Shown one piece after another: positions 50,743-63,500 of a DNA stretch of 64,000 bases (position 1 is the stretch's first letter; every line of letters begins with the position of its first letter). The notes beneath the pieces were generated by a model, which saw only the letters and a list, made by a program, of their open reading frames with translations, did not search any database and was not told the DNA's origin. Location: assembly GCF_021134715.1 (NCBI RefSeq), contig NC_060018.1, positions 434,001-498,000 on the forward strand, in the 5' to 3' direction. This DNA is from Daphnia pulex (Eukaryota; Arthropoda; Branchiopoda; Diplostraca; Daphniidae). Both the position numbers and the translations under genes were made by a program.

Positions 50743-52854
50743 TCAGAGTGTTGTTGCCGGACGTTGTTGCTCATCGGCGGAACGCGCTGCCGGCGCTCGT
50801 CCGCGGCGGGAAGAACGCTTCCGGCGCTTGCCCGGAGTGTGTTCGCTGCTCCAATGGTTGGCGTCGTCAGCTGACTGGAGCAACTCCTTGTAGTCGCAAC
50901 TGTGAGACATTCCCCCGTTGAAGTAGCACGTCCTCTTCCTGTCGCCATCAACATAAATCAAGTCCCGATTGGGAAACAGGAAAATAAAATGAAATTTGGT
51001 GTGTTTTTTACCTGAATGGAGTCTTTATTAGCTCAGTCGGTTCAGGTGGCGCAGGTTTTTGGGCCAGAACGCGCTTTAAAATGTCAAACATTGTTACGGG
51101 TTTCATTGGGTAATCTTCAATCAGTTCAATGTCTGCGTACATGTTGTCATTCATGTCCTCAGCGCTTCGTTCCACGTATGACCTGTCCGGAAATAAGCCA
51201 ACAAAATGGACGTGAATTCAACAGGTCGAAATAACAGAGGATAAAATCGATATGCAAATGCTGAGGAACGAACAAAAGTCATTAATTAAAATTAGTTTGC
51301 ACATCCCAGTCCTTCGTCAAAACCTGACGAGCCTCTGACACATATCGTATAAACTTTCGTGTTCAATTTGGAAATTTGCTTTATTCTTATAGACGAGAGA
51401 CGAAGAGTCGTGCCACTTGTGTCACTTCCCATCCATCGTTCATCGTTGTTCATTATGTTCGTTCGGTTCGTTTTCGTTCGTTCGGGCCACCACTCTTTTC
51501 ACGCCCGTACAACAGAAAAAATAACAGCCCACTTGTAGCGGGAATGCTTCAAAGTCGGACGATGAATCAAACTTGTCCCTACTGATTTCTCTGTGGCGTA
51601 TGCACGCGCTTCTCACAACACTTCATGAGAAACGCGATTGACCTCAATGGACACATTTTCAGCGGGAACGTTTCCAGCGGGAACCGAGGGCAACATTTAA
51701 ACTTTCATAAAAAACAAAAAACAAAATTTTTATGGTCGTTTCGTCCATCGTTCACGGGGGAAACAAAAGCAACCTCAAATAGGTTTCTTGTTTGTAACAA
51801 CTTCGTGCCGTTACGTAATAATATAACCAAACATCGTGCATTTCTCTGCAAAATTCCACTCTGGGGAGCCATTCCACGTTTGATGGCGTTTTTATGGGAA
51901 TTAAGTTACAAAGTAAATAAAGCTGATGGGCTGTAGAAGTTATTGTAAACGAGAAATTAAATTTATAAAATTTTAAAAACCAGTCCAAGAAAAATAATTA
52001 TTTTCAATTTCGCAACGTTGCAAATGGCGTCTACAATTTTTTTACAAACTCAAAAATTTCTGCAGCTGAAACATTTGCTCCCCCATTCCCCAAATTTTAC
52101 GACAAGGCCAAAACAAATCCCCCCGGAAAAAGCTTTGGCAACAAAACCATTTGAATCAAAAGTAGCCAATATGGTGGCGGAATCGAGTGCTCAACTATAG
52201 TCATTCCTACTTGTGTGGACATACGATACGAATGTAAAATAGTCGTGGCTCATGGTGTCGATTGCAGGACCCGAGTTGGAGTGTGGTGATGGCAGAGTTC
52301 GGTGGCAGCCGTAACAGAAAAATGTCGTCTCGAGTGTTTTTGTTTGTGTGTGACGCCAAGCTTTGAATTTTGAACGAATGCAAACAGTTGAAAGTGAAAG
52401 AATAAAAAAAACTGGAGATGACAGACGCCCATTTTTTCGTCACCCTACACCACGTCGCCTGTTGCTGTTCTTCACCAACATGTTCAGATATAACTTGTAT
52501 GCTGTCTTCACGAGGGAACAAAAACATCAAGTGGGTAAGTCGCAAATAATATCATTTCTTTTTGTCTGCGTTAGACTATCCTTTTTCAACTTTTCGTGTC
52601 ATTTGCACATGCCATGACGTCTAATATGTTTGCCAAAAGTCACGTTTTTCAAAAGAAAATTTTCGTTGGAACCTTTGCATTATTGAAAATTGAGTTGATG
52701 TCGATTGATACATGTTGGAGGAGGCCTTCCCGTGTATAGGTAGAAGAAATGATTCGATTTACCTGTTGAGAACGGCGGTGTTGGCCAATGAGACGAGTAG
52801 GAAGAAAAGATAGGCGGCCGCTGCCGTTCTGGTTGACATCGTTACGACGAACAT
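50743..52854 (-). CDS. Neuropeptide precursor; 33-residue amidated disulfide peptide, calcitonin-like layout
   Basis: Three coding exons on the minus strand: 52854-52763, 51182-51012 and 50938-50743, all GT-AG and in phase, giving 152 residues. Residues 1-27 are a signal peptide (AAAAYLFFLLVSLANTA). An acidic spacer with EDMNDNMYADIELIEDY follows. The exon 2/3 junction creates the cleavage site RKR at 88-90. After it comes a 33-residue peptide (91-123) beginning TCYFNGGMSHSCDYKELL, with Cys92 and Cys102 as the only cysteines, so one N-terminal disulfide ring. It ends HTP followed by Gly124 and KRRKR (125-129), the signal for a C-terminal proline amide. About 32 residues, an N-terminal ring and a Pro-amide are the hallmarks of calcitonin-type peptides. 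I recall insect calcitonin-like precursors with similar features, but could not compare them. The C-terminal 23 residues are basic and Ala-rich. An alternative start is the second Met, at 52,839. Intron 1 holds dispersed repeat copy B. Confidence 0.8.
52012..52700 (+). repeat. Dispersed repeat, copy B (matches 12,822-13,438)
   Basis: This is the plus-strand partner of the segment at 12,822-13,438, described there by its shared blocks. It lies within intron 1 of the neuropeptide gene, in the opposite orientation. Its AAGTGG|GTAAGT donor-like motif is at about 52,530-52,541. A block between about 52,290 and 52,345 has extra sequence relative to copy A. No terminal repeats or target duplication could be defined. 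Confidence 0.75.
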
Positions 52855-53178
52855 TCTAGACAGTTTGATTCATGTCGACAGATCAAAGTCAACATCAATA
52901 TTAGAGATAACTTACGACAGAGTAAGAACATTTGATTGTGGATCTAATTTGTACGAATCTTGAAAGATCAAAAAAGGAAACTACAAAGCCAGAAAAGTTT
53001 ATCTTGTGGGATTGGGAATAATCAAATGTCATGGTTCGATTGTAAGAATTTCCGCGAAATCAAAATCACATTTTTCTTTATGCAATAAGACTTAACTGAA
53101 TCTAATCAATTCCAACTTTCAAGTACAAAGAATTAGATTCAGTTCACCAGTTTTCGATTGTTATTGGCTAAAACTTAC

Positions 53179-53377
53179 CTGTAGATTGTGAGAAGTGCCA
53201 GGTGACTTTTGAATTGTTTTCTTTTTGTTTCTTGCGTCTCTCGGAACAGTCAATCAATGTTTCTACTTGAAAATTCGAGAAGAATAGGAGAAACTGTAGC
53301 GATTAATTGAGTCTGCTGGAAGAAACCAGAACGTTTGTGCAGGTAGACGCGTCGAAATACGAAGGAATAAATGACGT
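53179..53377 (-). other. Predicted 5-prime untranslated exon of the neuropeptide gene
   Basis: This exon runs from the presumed transcription start (A at 53,377 within GTCACG) to a strong donor CTACAG|GTAAGT at 53,179. The next acceptor, TCTAG, lies one base before the start codon at 52,854. The exon has no long frame. It is inferred from splice signals and TATA spacing only. Confidence 0.5.
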
Positions 53378-53400
53378 GACGGGACCAGCGTCGGTCTCTT

Positions 53401-53407
53401 TTATAGT
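53401..53407 (-). promoter_or_regulatory. TATA box of the neuropeptide gene
   Basis: On the minus strand CTATAAAAAAG lies exactly 30 nt upstream of an initiator-like TCA (A at 53,377). CGTCACGTCAT overlapping the start contains a CRE-like TCACGTCA, which would suit cAMP/CREB control of a peptide hormone gene. Only motif spacing supports this. Confidence 0.5.
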
Positions 53408-56400
53408 ATCGAGTGAGTCTGTGCCGAGTCTCTACTCCCGATCGGCGCGGCGATGAGATTACACGCATCCGCAGTTGACGTCGGTGGCACAGCGTCGGAT
53501 ACTTTCCCTGGACCGTTTTTTTCCCCCACCCCTTTGAGGATCTTTGTGTTTAGTGACATCATAACGTAACCGTGAGTGACTATGAAAAAGAGCTCTAGCC
53601 CTTCCGGGTATTTCTACGCTACATGTTAGTGTGTTGCCTTTAACGGTTGGCTCCATCTCATTAGCAGACAGGCTTGTCCTTTTTGCCTGCTGCTGATTGA
53701 TCGTTTAACTCTCCTCTTGGCTCCACTGCCGTTTATGGCTGCAAATCGTAATGAGCTTTTCATTATTTAGTCGTTTGTACTGCTGCCGTGAACCCACTCG
53801 AAAACGAACCGTCCCACGTCCCTTTCACGTTGTTGTTGTTGTCTTTATTATTTCATTAATCAGAAGACGAAATGTACAAGGGCGAATGGAGAACTGGCCA
53901 AAAATCTATTCAACTTTAACAACGGGTTCTTGAATTTTCTTACGCATCTTTCTAATTAGCTTCTAGAGCTATAACATCTTTCTGATTCCAAGAAAAGAGA
54001 TTTGTTTAGAGGTAATTTTCCGTTGGACGGTTAGAGTGGATGTTTATTTTGTTTTTCTGGCTTGTTTGTACAAACGACTTGACAAAGCCTTTTAATTGGG
54101 ATCACGTTTTTTTATGAGGGGGGGGGGAATTATTGACTGCCCCTATTACTTGCCGAGTACTTCTTAATTTGTAAACTACTAGTAATTAATGCACGTGATG
54201 TACATGCAGTTGCCAACTGCATCGGGCATGTTTTCACTGGATCGATTGCGCATTTACTGGTTTGAATTTCAGTTGACATTACTTAAACATTTTGCCAGTT
54301 ATTCTTTTTCGACAAATCGACGTCTAGATTTTGCAAAGGTTGGCGACCGTTAGTTACTTTTAGTTCTCTCTCTCAGCTGATTGAATTTCCAAGCCACATC
54401 CGGTAGTACAGTCGTCAAAAAATGTTTAGTCGTCCGCTATTACTGGGAGGGATCTGCACGGGATCGGCTGCCACCTACAACATTCCCTTAACTATTTTTG
54501 CCGCGGTACTGACGTAGTATCCAAGCCGTAATCCTTGAATAACTGGGTTTTCAATCACGCAACCTTCAACATTTTGATTTTTTTTTCAAGCAACTCTCCC
54601 ACCTGTTTTCATTTTTTCCCGTTCGTTTGATAGATCCCGCGCTAAGCTCGTTTGCTTTAATCTTTATTTCGGGGATCAAGGAAGGCCTACAGGATATTTG
54701 AACATTTACTTTCAGTGTTTCCTTCTAGCTAATAACCCACTAAACACTTTTTTTTTCTTCTCGTATGACTTTGTCAAACCAACGTCATGTTGCTAATGAA
54801 ACCGTTGAATAACTTTGGCGCAGCAACAGCTTTATGGCTTGATAGGCTCATCGATTCCTGCACGTGATGCCTTCATCCTGTTTGGTTGCATAAACCAACA
54901 GATGGGAAATTTCCACACATCACCAGCAGAAAAAATCCAAGTTTTCCCATCGAAATTGAATCTTGTTTTCTGCATTGCATTGGTTATCGAACTTGATATT
55001 GCACAACTTGCCGACTTTGCGACGCCAAGGAATTATACCTTTGTAGTATAACTTGGTATTAGTTATGAGTAGAATACTCAATCGACACATGTTAGGTGTG
55101 CATTCGCCTGATTTGAACTAAACTGGCATTCGCAAGCGGGCACAGAGAACTGACAACTTTTCTTCACGTGTCCTTTTGAACTTCAAGTTGTTGAATCAGC
55201 GAACCATGCTGGTAGTTGTAGCGAATCGTCAAAGGATGATTTATGCGACTGCATGTTGCAGTGCATCTCCTTTACGTAGAAATTTGGTGTAAGCAAAATT
55301 CGAACGATTGTCTGGCTGAGAATGGAGAGTTGCACACTACGTTCTGTATATTTATCTTGCGATGACGACAGCAGAGTTTTGAAATTCAATTAGTAGACGC
55401 TCGGTCGTCTTGCGTGAACCGGGCAAAATACTTCTTGGGCTGTTATACTCCTCTTATTTGCTTGAATTGCGTTTACTAGTGCATTGCTGTTGTAGTGTTC
55501 CCTGTTTTGGGTTTGTTTTGTCGTTTATTGCCTTGGTCACCATTGTGCTGAGCCTATCCGTGTATAGAGCATGTCCATTGTCCACCCACATACGGCAACA
55601 GCTTAACATCATTCGCTTGTGTTTTATAGGTCCCAATTGGGAGCTCTAGATTGTCCTGCCTTTGTTGTTGTTTAACTGCAGTTCTACCTCGAATGTCAGA
55701 TCCCCCTATAACTGCATACGGGAGATGTTAGCTTGATCCTTATCGTCTTCCAACCTAAAGAGACGACACGGGTCTTCATTCCGTCAGCGTGGGCGATTTC
55801 TCCAAGGTTTTGCCGGCACATACATGTCATCCTCTTATCAATTGCGGTAAGCTTTCTGATATAACGCGTGGGCCGATATGGGCCACTGGTCGTCTCTCTT
55901 TCCACCTGGTTTCGATCATTCGTTGCGGCTATTGTGTACACCTATTTATTACCCTACAGAAAAGACATTTTTGCATTCTTGCTAGTCCATTGACGATTCC
56001 CGGATAGAGTCGTTGAACCAAGCTCCCCATTTTGTACGCGTGTTTATATTTAGGGTAGGAGTTTCGCTGCGGAAGTCTATATTAAAGGGACGAAATCATA
56101 ATAAAGTTGACGAACATGGTCCGTCTATTTCTGTTGCCTCCGGATGGCATACTTTTGTGCCTTGGCTACAATTTTCACGCTCGAAAGGTGCGTCATTAAT
56201 GAGTTGGAAGTACCGCGCGGTTGCGTTTGCGTCTGAAATTACGGCCTTAAAAAATATTTCAATCAATGCCGAGAATTGTTAATCAATAGAAGACACTTTT
56301 ATTTTCATCATCGCCAACAACATTTGAATCATTTACTGTTTACAATTTATTTTGTGTGGTTCTATTCGTATTTTTGAAGAAAGTTGTTTGACCTCCTCTG

Positions 56401-57373
56401 CAGCGCCATCAGAGATAACCCACGTCCGAGTTGGCCCTTTGCTGTTGTGTTTGTGACTGTACCAGAGCCGATGCTCATTAATGATATGCACCAACTGTAG
56501 GGAAGTATCTAGGTAAATGCAATCTGTTTGATGAGGGCAGCAGCTCAACGGTGAATAGAATGGCAAAACAAATTTTCGAGGTAATAACAAAACGAAGAGT
56601 CTTCACGACCAGCCCAGTAATTACAGGGACGTAACTATGGTTTCTTTTGATATGGCCAAGTCTCTTTTTCTTTATCTTCTTTTAATGAGAAACGCTCAAA
56701 TTGATTTATCGGTCAGTCAACGTCAGAGCGGACACGACACGGCCCAGTGTCATGTCCTCTGAAACGCTCGGCACTTGAATCAACACACGACACAGCACGC
56801 AAAGCACATCCGATCGTGGACATTCTTGTTTTCCACGCACAATGGGCCTCACTTTCACACACACAGAAGAGAATTAGGATTTTTCTAGAATTTCAACAAA
56901 CAAAAAAACACAAATTCGCAGTTTGATAACAATTTCCTTGTGGCCTATTCAACGAATTATATTTGTCTTGTTGTTTGTTTTCACGGTAGTCTTTGATTAC
57001 TGACATTATGATTGGGGAGAGGGGGTCTTTTGGTTTTTGTGGGGATCTTTCGCCCCATTCGTATAAATAGGACTCGGCACTGGCGGCATCTTCTTGTTCT
57101 ACACACAGCACGTTATTCTATAACATCCATTATGCGGGATTCTCGTCTTTTTTTTTTTAAGAACTATATGTACACATTCTTTGGTGTGATGTCGTCCCAC
57201 ATTTTATTGCCTTTTTCTCCTTTTGCGGTGCGCCGACCCGACCTGGCCTTCATTTCCATATGGTGTTGCTGCCCGGCCGGGCCGGGCCGGCGCTTCAAAG
57301 CAACGGGGGGAAGTCGAGAATTGTTTTTCTTTCTTTTTTAGAAAAAAAGATTATTTGATTGTGAATCATTTTT
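53408..57373. other. Region with broken minus-strand frames, no supported gene
   Basis: Between about 54.8 and 56.6 kb several minus-strand frames of 60-85 codons have more balanced composition than the microsatellite-driven frames elsewhere. They are interrupted by stops and frame changes. They could be a decayed repeat-encoded protein, but I recognise no domain. The rest is ordinary non-coding DNA, including a GC-rich patch near 57,270-57,300. Confidence 0.4.
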
Positions 57374-60300
57374 TTATGCGCATATTGTGCCATCGGCCAC
57401 GCATGAGCCGTGGGGCGGCGACAGGAACAGTCGGCCGTTGCTGCACACGCACACCTTTGATGATGTCAAAGAAATGAAAATTAGTTTTTGATTGCCTTTG
57501 CTAATGGTTAAAGACACACGTTGACGTTGTACCTGATAGATTTGGGTGGACGATCGGCTCGTCTGGTGTTGGTTGTTATACGACCCGCCGCTCGATGACG
57601 GCCGTTGCGACTTTGACGTCACCAGCGCCGTTCGAATTTTTGGTAACATGACGCTCGACGAGTCGATTCTGATCTGCATCATTAATCAAAGTTTGGACCC
57701 CCCGTTAGTGAATCATTGAACTCTCCCCTTTGGCGAGTGGGTTGATAATTGAATCATACCGATCCGCCGGTCGACCACAGCCTCAAATCTTCGTAACTCG
57801 TGGCCGAAATGTCGCCCGCTTGAGATTCGAGCGCCACTCCTTGCGGTGCCTGCATTTGTAGCGTTCGGGTAGCCGATTCCAACCTTATTTGGGAGGGGGG
57901 TAAAATAATGATAGGTTAATTCATTCACGCTTGCCAGTTGATTGACTTTATTTGGATGTTTGGGTCCACTTAAACTTGTTGATGTTACGTACCTGAGATC
58001 GTTGCCCGATTCTGCTCGAACCAGTGGCGTTTGAATCGATCCTTCGAACACGGCGCCGCCAACTCCTATCAAGTCAAGTCTAAGAGTTATGATGGTGATT
58101 GGATCGTGCGAGAGAAAGTTCAACTTGATTCCCGCTGATATAGAGACAATGGAAAACACAATCTGCAGTTGATGCACGTAGATTGACGTGACTCTTGGCA
58201 ACTTCTGCTGTTACTCGCCTAACAAGTTGAGTTGCGTGACTACTTTTTATTTGCTGCTCGTTTGTGCTGTCGAAATGGGCGCATTTACATCCACAACTTT
58301 GAGCCTCGTTAGACATTCAATGAAGCATTGCCATTCAATTATCCGCATTATATCTCTGAGACTGCAGAAGGAGCGCCAGAAGGTTGAGGTTCTTGCGTGA
58401 GCACAGATAGGCTCGAACCTCGCTAGATGGCTGTAGGCTCTTGGCCATGCGTAGCTTAAAAAATAGTTGAAGAAAAAAGATTGGCCGATCTCACCTGACA
58501 CTCGCAAGATGTCGGCACCTACGACGACTTCTTTGCGGTTGGCCGCAAAAAGCAGCTCCTGGCGGGAGTTGGTCACGCGGAAATCTCTTGCCACCACTTC
58601 CAGCCGGTCTTCACCTGCACACACACACATTACACGCACGCACAAATAACAGAAAGGTTAGACATTCCACGACCAACCAAAGGTTTTAATAACTAACGAC
58701 GCACCAAAAAAACACACCAAAATTGCTTTAAAATCAATGGCCTAAGGCACTTGTAGGGCTTTTTAATATTTGATCCTGTCAGAGTGAGAGAGATAGGAGA
58801 ACGAAACCCGTCGAACTTTTGGCCACTTATACGTGTTTACGTGATTTTTTTCCCGAGGCTAAAAATAGTGCTGGAAAAAAAAACGGTCGGGAGAAAATGA
58901 GTGGCCGCCATCCTCTAGAGCACTGTTTATAATGACGGGAGAGGGGCGGTTGTCGTGTGTCGTTTGGAGTCCAAGATATCAAATGATGGGTCAGCGCAAT
59001 TGCCGCTGTCAAACGGAGGGACTTGTCTGTTTTTAAATACGTTGGACCAAAGAGCTTCACGCAATTGAAACGATGAGTACACGCCCCAATTTGGAACTCT
59101 TAGTGAGTGGAGTGGCGCCTAATCCACTTTGACTCTGTAGAGTTTCTCCACCCTGTGGAGAATTTCCGACTTTGGGCGGTGTCTCGTTTTACACCAAAGT
59201 CAATAATTTTGTGACTGTCTTGTATAGGAAATTCTGATGGTTTCCTGGCCCGTGTTTTTATGCAGTCTGTGTGATCTTGGTGCTCGCTGATATTCAAAGT
59301 GCGTCTCTACGGTGGACGTGAAAATGTACATTAGGGCCGGTTGCAAGCGTAAAAGGAAAGATTCCCCCAAGTAAAAACAGGACCCAAGTTTTGATGTTCC
59401 GTGTGCATTAAGTCGACAAGTTTCAAGACACTGCAAAATCGTGGACCAGGTGGCGGTGGTCCCTCCGTACATATTCGAATAAAATAGTCGCACACGCCGA
59501 TGCAGTGCACTCGCCTGTTATTTATTCAAGTCGTGAAAATGAGAAGGGTGGAGGGAGGATATGAACTTTTTTTTTTTCATCCTGTCCTACTTTGGTGTCG
59601 TCGAATTTTGAGACATAAATGTACAAGAGCAGCCGTAGTGCAAGTGAATATCAAATGTTGATGGCTTAAATTGCAGTCCTAGATATCCCGAATGCATTAG
59701 GTTGATTATTGGGAAGACTATTGGAGTGAAGATATCTGGGGACTTTGCATAATAGAATAGAAATAAGGGAAGCGAGAGACGAATAATCTAAGGTCTAATA
59801 TGGATAGGGAATTAGTGATGGACTGGCTAATTCCTGATCCAATCCATGTTTGATGTGTCAGACCCGACCAGCCCGCCCGAGACCATAGCCCAAACTGTTA
59901 AGTGGCCCTATACATTCGACGTATGTATACTCGATGTAATATTTGACAGCCGTTGTCTGTCTGTCTTGTTGTTGTTGTCAGATGCGCTTCCAGTCAGGAT
60001 TAGCACTCAAAGTCTTGTTTCCTGTTATCTCTCTCTCTATACGTCGTCGTGTCTTACAAATATTCGCCAGAGGCCCCCCTCAAATGCCGCCGCCGGCGAG
60101 TCCAGCAACTTGGATCCATCTGATAAGCGGCTTTATGGCATCGCTCGCTTCCGCGTCCTTCTCTTTGACAATCGAACGGTTGGTCGCTAATCGGCTTTGA
60201 TGGGCGGCTGTCCTGATTCCATCACCCGTGTTATTACTATTATTATTATTATTAACATATCGTTAGAAACGGCCCATCGTACTATAGTGCTCTTCCCCCC

Positions 60301-60554
60301 GTCCGGATACACCCGCTGCATCCAGATCTAATTCAGAAAGTTGTTTAATGTAATAAAATGTTACCGAGGAAGATTTTGTTGGCGATCCGTCCCTGGGCGT
60401 CGCGGGCGTTCAGCGTGATGTTCTGGTTGGAGTCGAAGACGAGCGGATGCCCTTGTTTGGCGCTGATTTGTGACGTTATCAAGGTGTCGAGCACCATGGC
60501 CTCGCCGTTCAGCTGGATCCCGCTGGGCGTGATTTTCATGTTGCCGATGCCGTC
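57374..60554 (-). CDS. Gamma/delta-type sarcoglycan, 3-prime six exons (N-terminus outside window)
   Basis: A type II membrane glycoprotein of the dystrophin-associated complex in muscle. Minus-strand exons: 60554-60365, 58614-58495, 58065-57993, 57883-57760, 57673-57533 and 57454-57374, all GT-AG and in phase, for about 242 residues. The first begins DGIGNMKITPSGIQLNGEA, which aligns with the extracellular start of delta-sarcoglycan just after its membrane anchor. Then come FDSNQNITLNARD, the beta-rich core EVVVGADILRVS, LESATRTLQMQAPQGVALES, and IDSSSVMLPKI. The last exon is VCVCSNGRLFLSPPHGSC ending TICA. This four-cysteine C-terminus is the family hallmark. NIT is a possible glycosylation site. 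A Ser/Gln-rich insert (PSSSGGSYNNQHQTSRSST) precedes the cysteine exon. The upstream exon, expected to encode the GWRKR motif and transmembrane helix and to end in phase 0, was not found up to 64,000. Arthropods have one gamma/delta-like gene, so I do not choose between vertebrate names. Confidence 0.94.
60231..60253. repeat. ATT trinucleotide microsatellite
   Basis: About seven TTA/ATT units with one interruption. They lie in the sarcoglycan intron between its first and second visible exons. Confidence 0.85.
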
Positions 60555-63500
60555 CTGTTGACGTGACGATTCCCCATCGCGAGCAGCAGGTGATTTTTTC
60601 GTACCCGAAAAGAAACGACAAAGAGATTTAGGGAAAACCAATCAATTCATGTTGGAAGAGAAAAAGTGAGGCGTCATCAGGAGAGGATGTGACGGGTGAA
60701 CATGTGATGCCTGTCTCCCATCTTGTTACCGTTTGTTGTGTGTTTAACTATTTCATCTTTCCATCATCTTGTCACTTTTGCAATTTTTGCGGGGAAACGC
60801 TAGGCGAGACCAACAGCTGTGACGGAATTGCGGGGGAGACGTCTAACCTGATTCTGGTAATGGCATGGCAGAGTGTCATCGCCATATACAACTTAATTTT
60901 CTTAGTCATCTTTTGAGAAGCAACAGCTATACAATGGGGGGGAATGTAGGTACCAGGTACGACTGGATTGTGTATCCGGCCATTGGTGGGAATACAATAA
61001 AAGCCTCAACTTGTTATGTACACGTCGGGTGAGCTACAGACAAAGATGAACATAAACACACAGAGGAATGGAGGAGGGAGAGAACTTCATCGCCCTTGGC
61101 TACAACTACATCAACAAATCGTGATGGAACTCCCGTGACAACAGGCGATACATACACAACTGGTCATCGGCAAAGGATTAAAACAAACGCAATGGTGGGT
61201 GGGAAGAAAAGGGCTGCGTCCGCTGCGTTGCTGGGAAACGTTCAGTTGTAGATGTGACGGGCACGGTCGACGGTGTTTAATACATTATTAGAGAATTTAA
61301 TCAGACTGTCGATCGCCAGGCTGGAGTAAATAGTTTAGGGTATCAAAGGTTGCCATCATCCGGTTAGGTTCCCAAACTCCACTACAAAGCAGAAAGCAAT
61401 TCCCGTACATTAGGAAAGGCCAAATTCAAACTGTTTGTGTTTGATTATCGTGAGGCGTAAGAGATCAAATACCAACACAATCCCGACTCTGAGTTTAGCG
61501 TAACAGTCTTACATAACGTCCAGTTAAATTTCCCTCTTGGCTTTATTAAAACAAATTCTAATCGATATCTTAAGTATTGCTTATTAGACGATTAGTGTCG
61601 TCTGCTTTTGTTTACAAGTATGCAAGCATGAAACATTGATACAAGTTTCGAAAAGGAGGACAGTTAAGATTTCAAAGAAAAACGGAACGATCACTTTTTT
61701 GGAAGTGGATGCAAGAAAATTAAATTTCAAAAATGTGGTCATCGTTATGTCAACTTTGGTGTCGCAGCTTTTCATGCTCATGGAAGCTTAACTAGAAGAG
61801 TTTGACCAAGTTTGTGAATTATTCTTTCCTGTTAGCATTATTTATCCCCTTGTGTTTCTTTGCATTAAAGTGTAACCTTTTCCTCTGTGCAGATTTAAGG
61901 CCTGAGCCAGCCATCGTAACAGCAAAGTTATGCTTATGCTGGACTTCCAGTCAAATGATTTGACTTATTACTTCCTGTCATCGGCAACAATCACAACATC
62001 TTAGGTAATCAGTTCTGGTACTATTATAAACCTGCATGTGACCTTCCAGATTTTTTAATGATGCACGACTTGCATAAATGCAGTGTATATGTCATGGAAA
62101 CCTTCAATTCTCCTGGTTATTAACAATTAGGATATACCCTTGGTTTACAACTGCTTTCTTATTTTCAACTTTTCATTGCTTGTTATATTGTTTCTGTAAA
62201 TATTTGTTGTAACTCTTTGTTGAAATTATTTATTTAGATAAACAGCATCCCGTTTAATTTGAGAAACTCCCAGTGTCAACCCAGTTAAGGATCTCTTCAA
62301 TTTCCCCTTTCTTTCAATGTCCTCGTGTACGCCCATGCGAGTGTGGGTGTATTCACGAGTACTCCCTTTTACCTATCCCTCCTGGTGGATTCAACTTTTC
62401 TGTGGCCGGAGCACTTGTGGATGCCTGGCCGTATATCCCAGGCTTCAAGGTAGGAAACATTCATCTCTATATCCTTCCTTTATGACTATTGAGTTGCGTT
62501 GATTTCAAATTGTTATGTATAGTATGGAGTACGATTATTCCATGTTTCATCTTGCTGTTTTGATTTTTCTCAGTCAGGGTTCATTAGATAGCTCGCGTGT
62601 AGAACCACTGCAGATCAGGCCTGTTTTTGTACCTCGCAACTTTGTCTATAGGCAAACAATCAAATTCAGAAATTGTTGAACTTGAAACACTTGAAGCAAA
62701 GTGAAACTTGAACAACTTTTTGTTTTTTCGCCAAGAGGGTTTTGCCACCACACCAGCACTTCCTGGTTTATCATTACGAGTCTTCTCGAGTTTGAATTGT
62801 GTTGATTAGCTGCGGAATCATCGGGACACGCGAGGCGAAACGAGAGATAACAGAGGCCCTTTAGGGTACCGCCAGGAGTCTATAAAATGCAATCAATATT
62901 TACACCCTTTTGTCTAGTCTACTTATGCGCTGGATCTAATGACCTTTATGCGTCTTTCTTTCTTTTTTTTATTTTATTTTGGCTTCCGCTAAATTGTTTT
63001 CGTGCCATTTTAGCGGTACGTAGGGGCTCTGCGCAGAGAGTCGGTTGCCGGGCGACGGCGAGGAAGAGTCTCGAGTGTCACGACGAGCAGCGAGTCAGAC
63101 AGCAGAATCTATGTGCACACGTACAGATTGAGCGAGTGAAGGCAAAGAGGGGGGGGGGAAACTCCCTGCGGTACAATTTGCACGTACAACTCGGCAGCAC
63201 GGTCGAGTCATTCGGGCCGGGGTTGATCTACTAGCAGCAGCACCACTACCACTACCTCGATATATCTGAACGAAATCTGACCAAGCGCGACTGATTGAAT
63301 TCATCAGCATATCATCCCTGTCTGTGTGTGTGTGTTGGCTGTGGCCGTCTTTGTGGCTCGTGTTTCGGTTACCGAGGATCGCGAGGTCGACGGGAATCAA
63401 TAAGCCAATGCGAGTCGCTATGTACGCCCAAGTCGCCAGAATAGCGAAGCAGAGAATCAGACCGATGAAACTATCGCTGCCAGATATACTATACGATTTA

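Noticed and set aside
50655..50921. Plus-strand frames over the neuropeptide last exon
   Set aside because: They are antisense shadows of the minus-strand exon, whose processing sites and splice phase are coherent.
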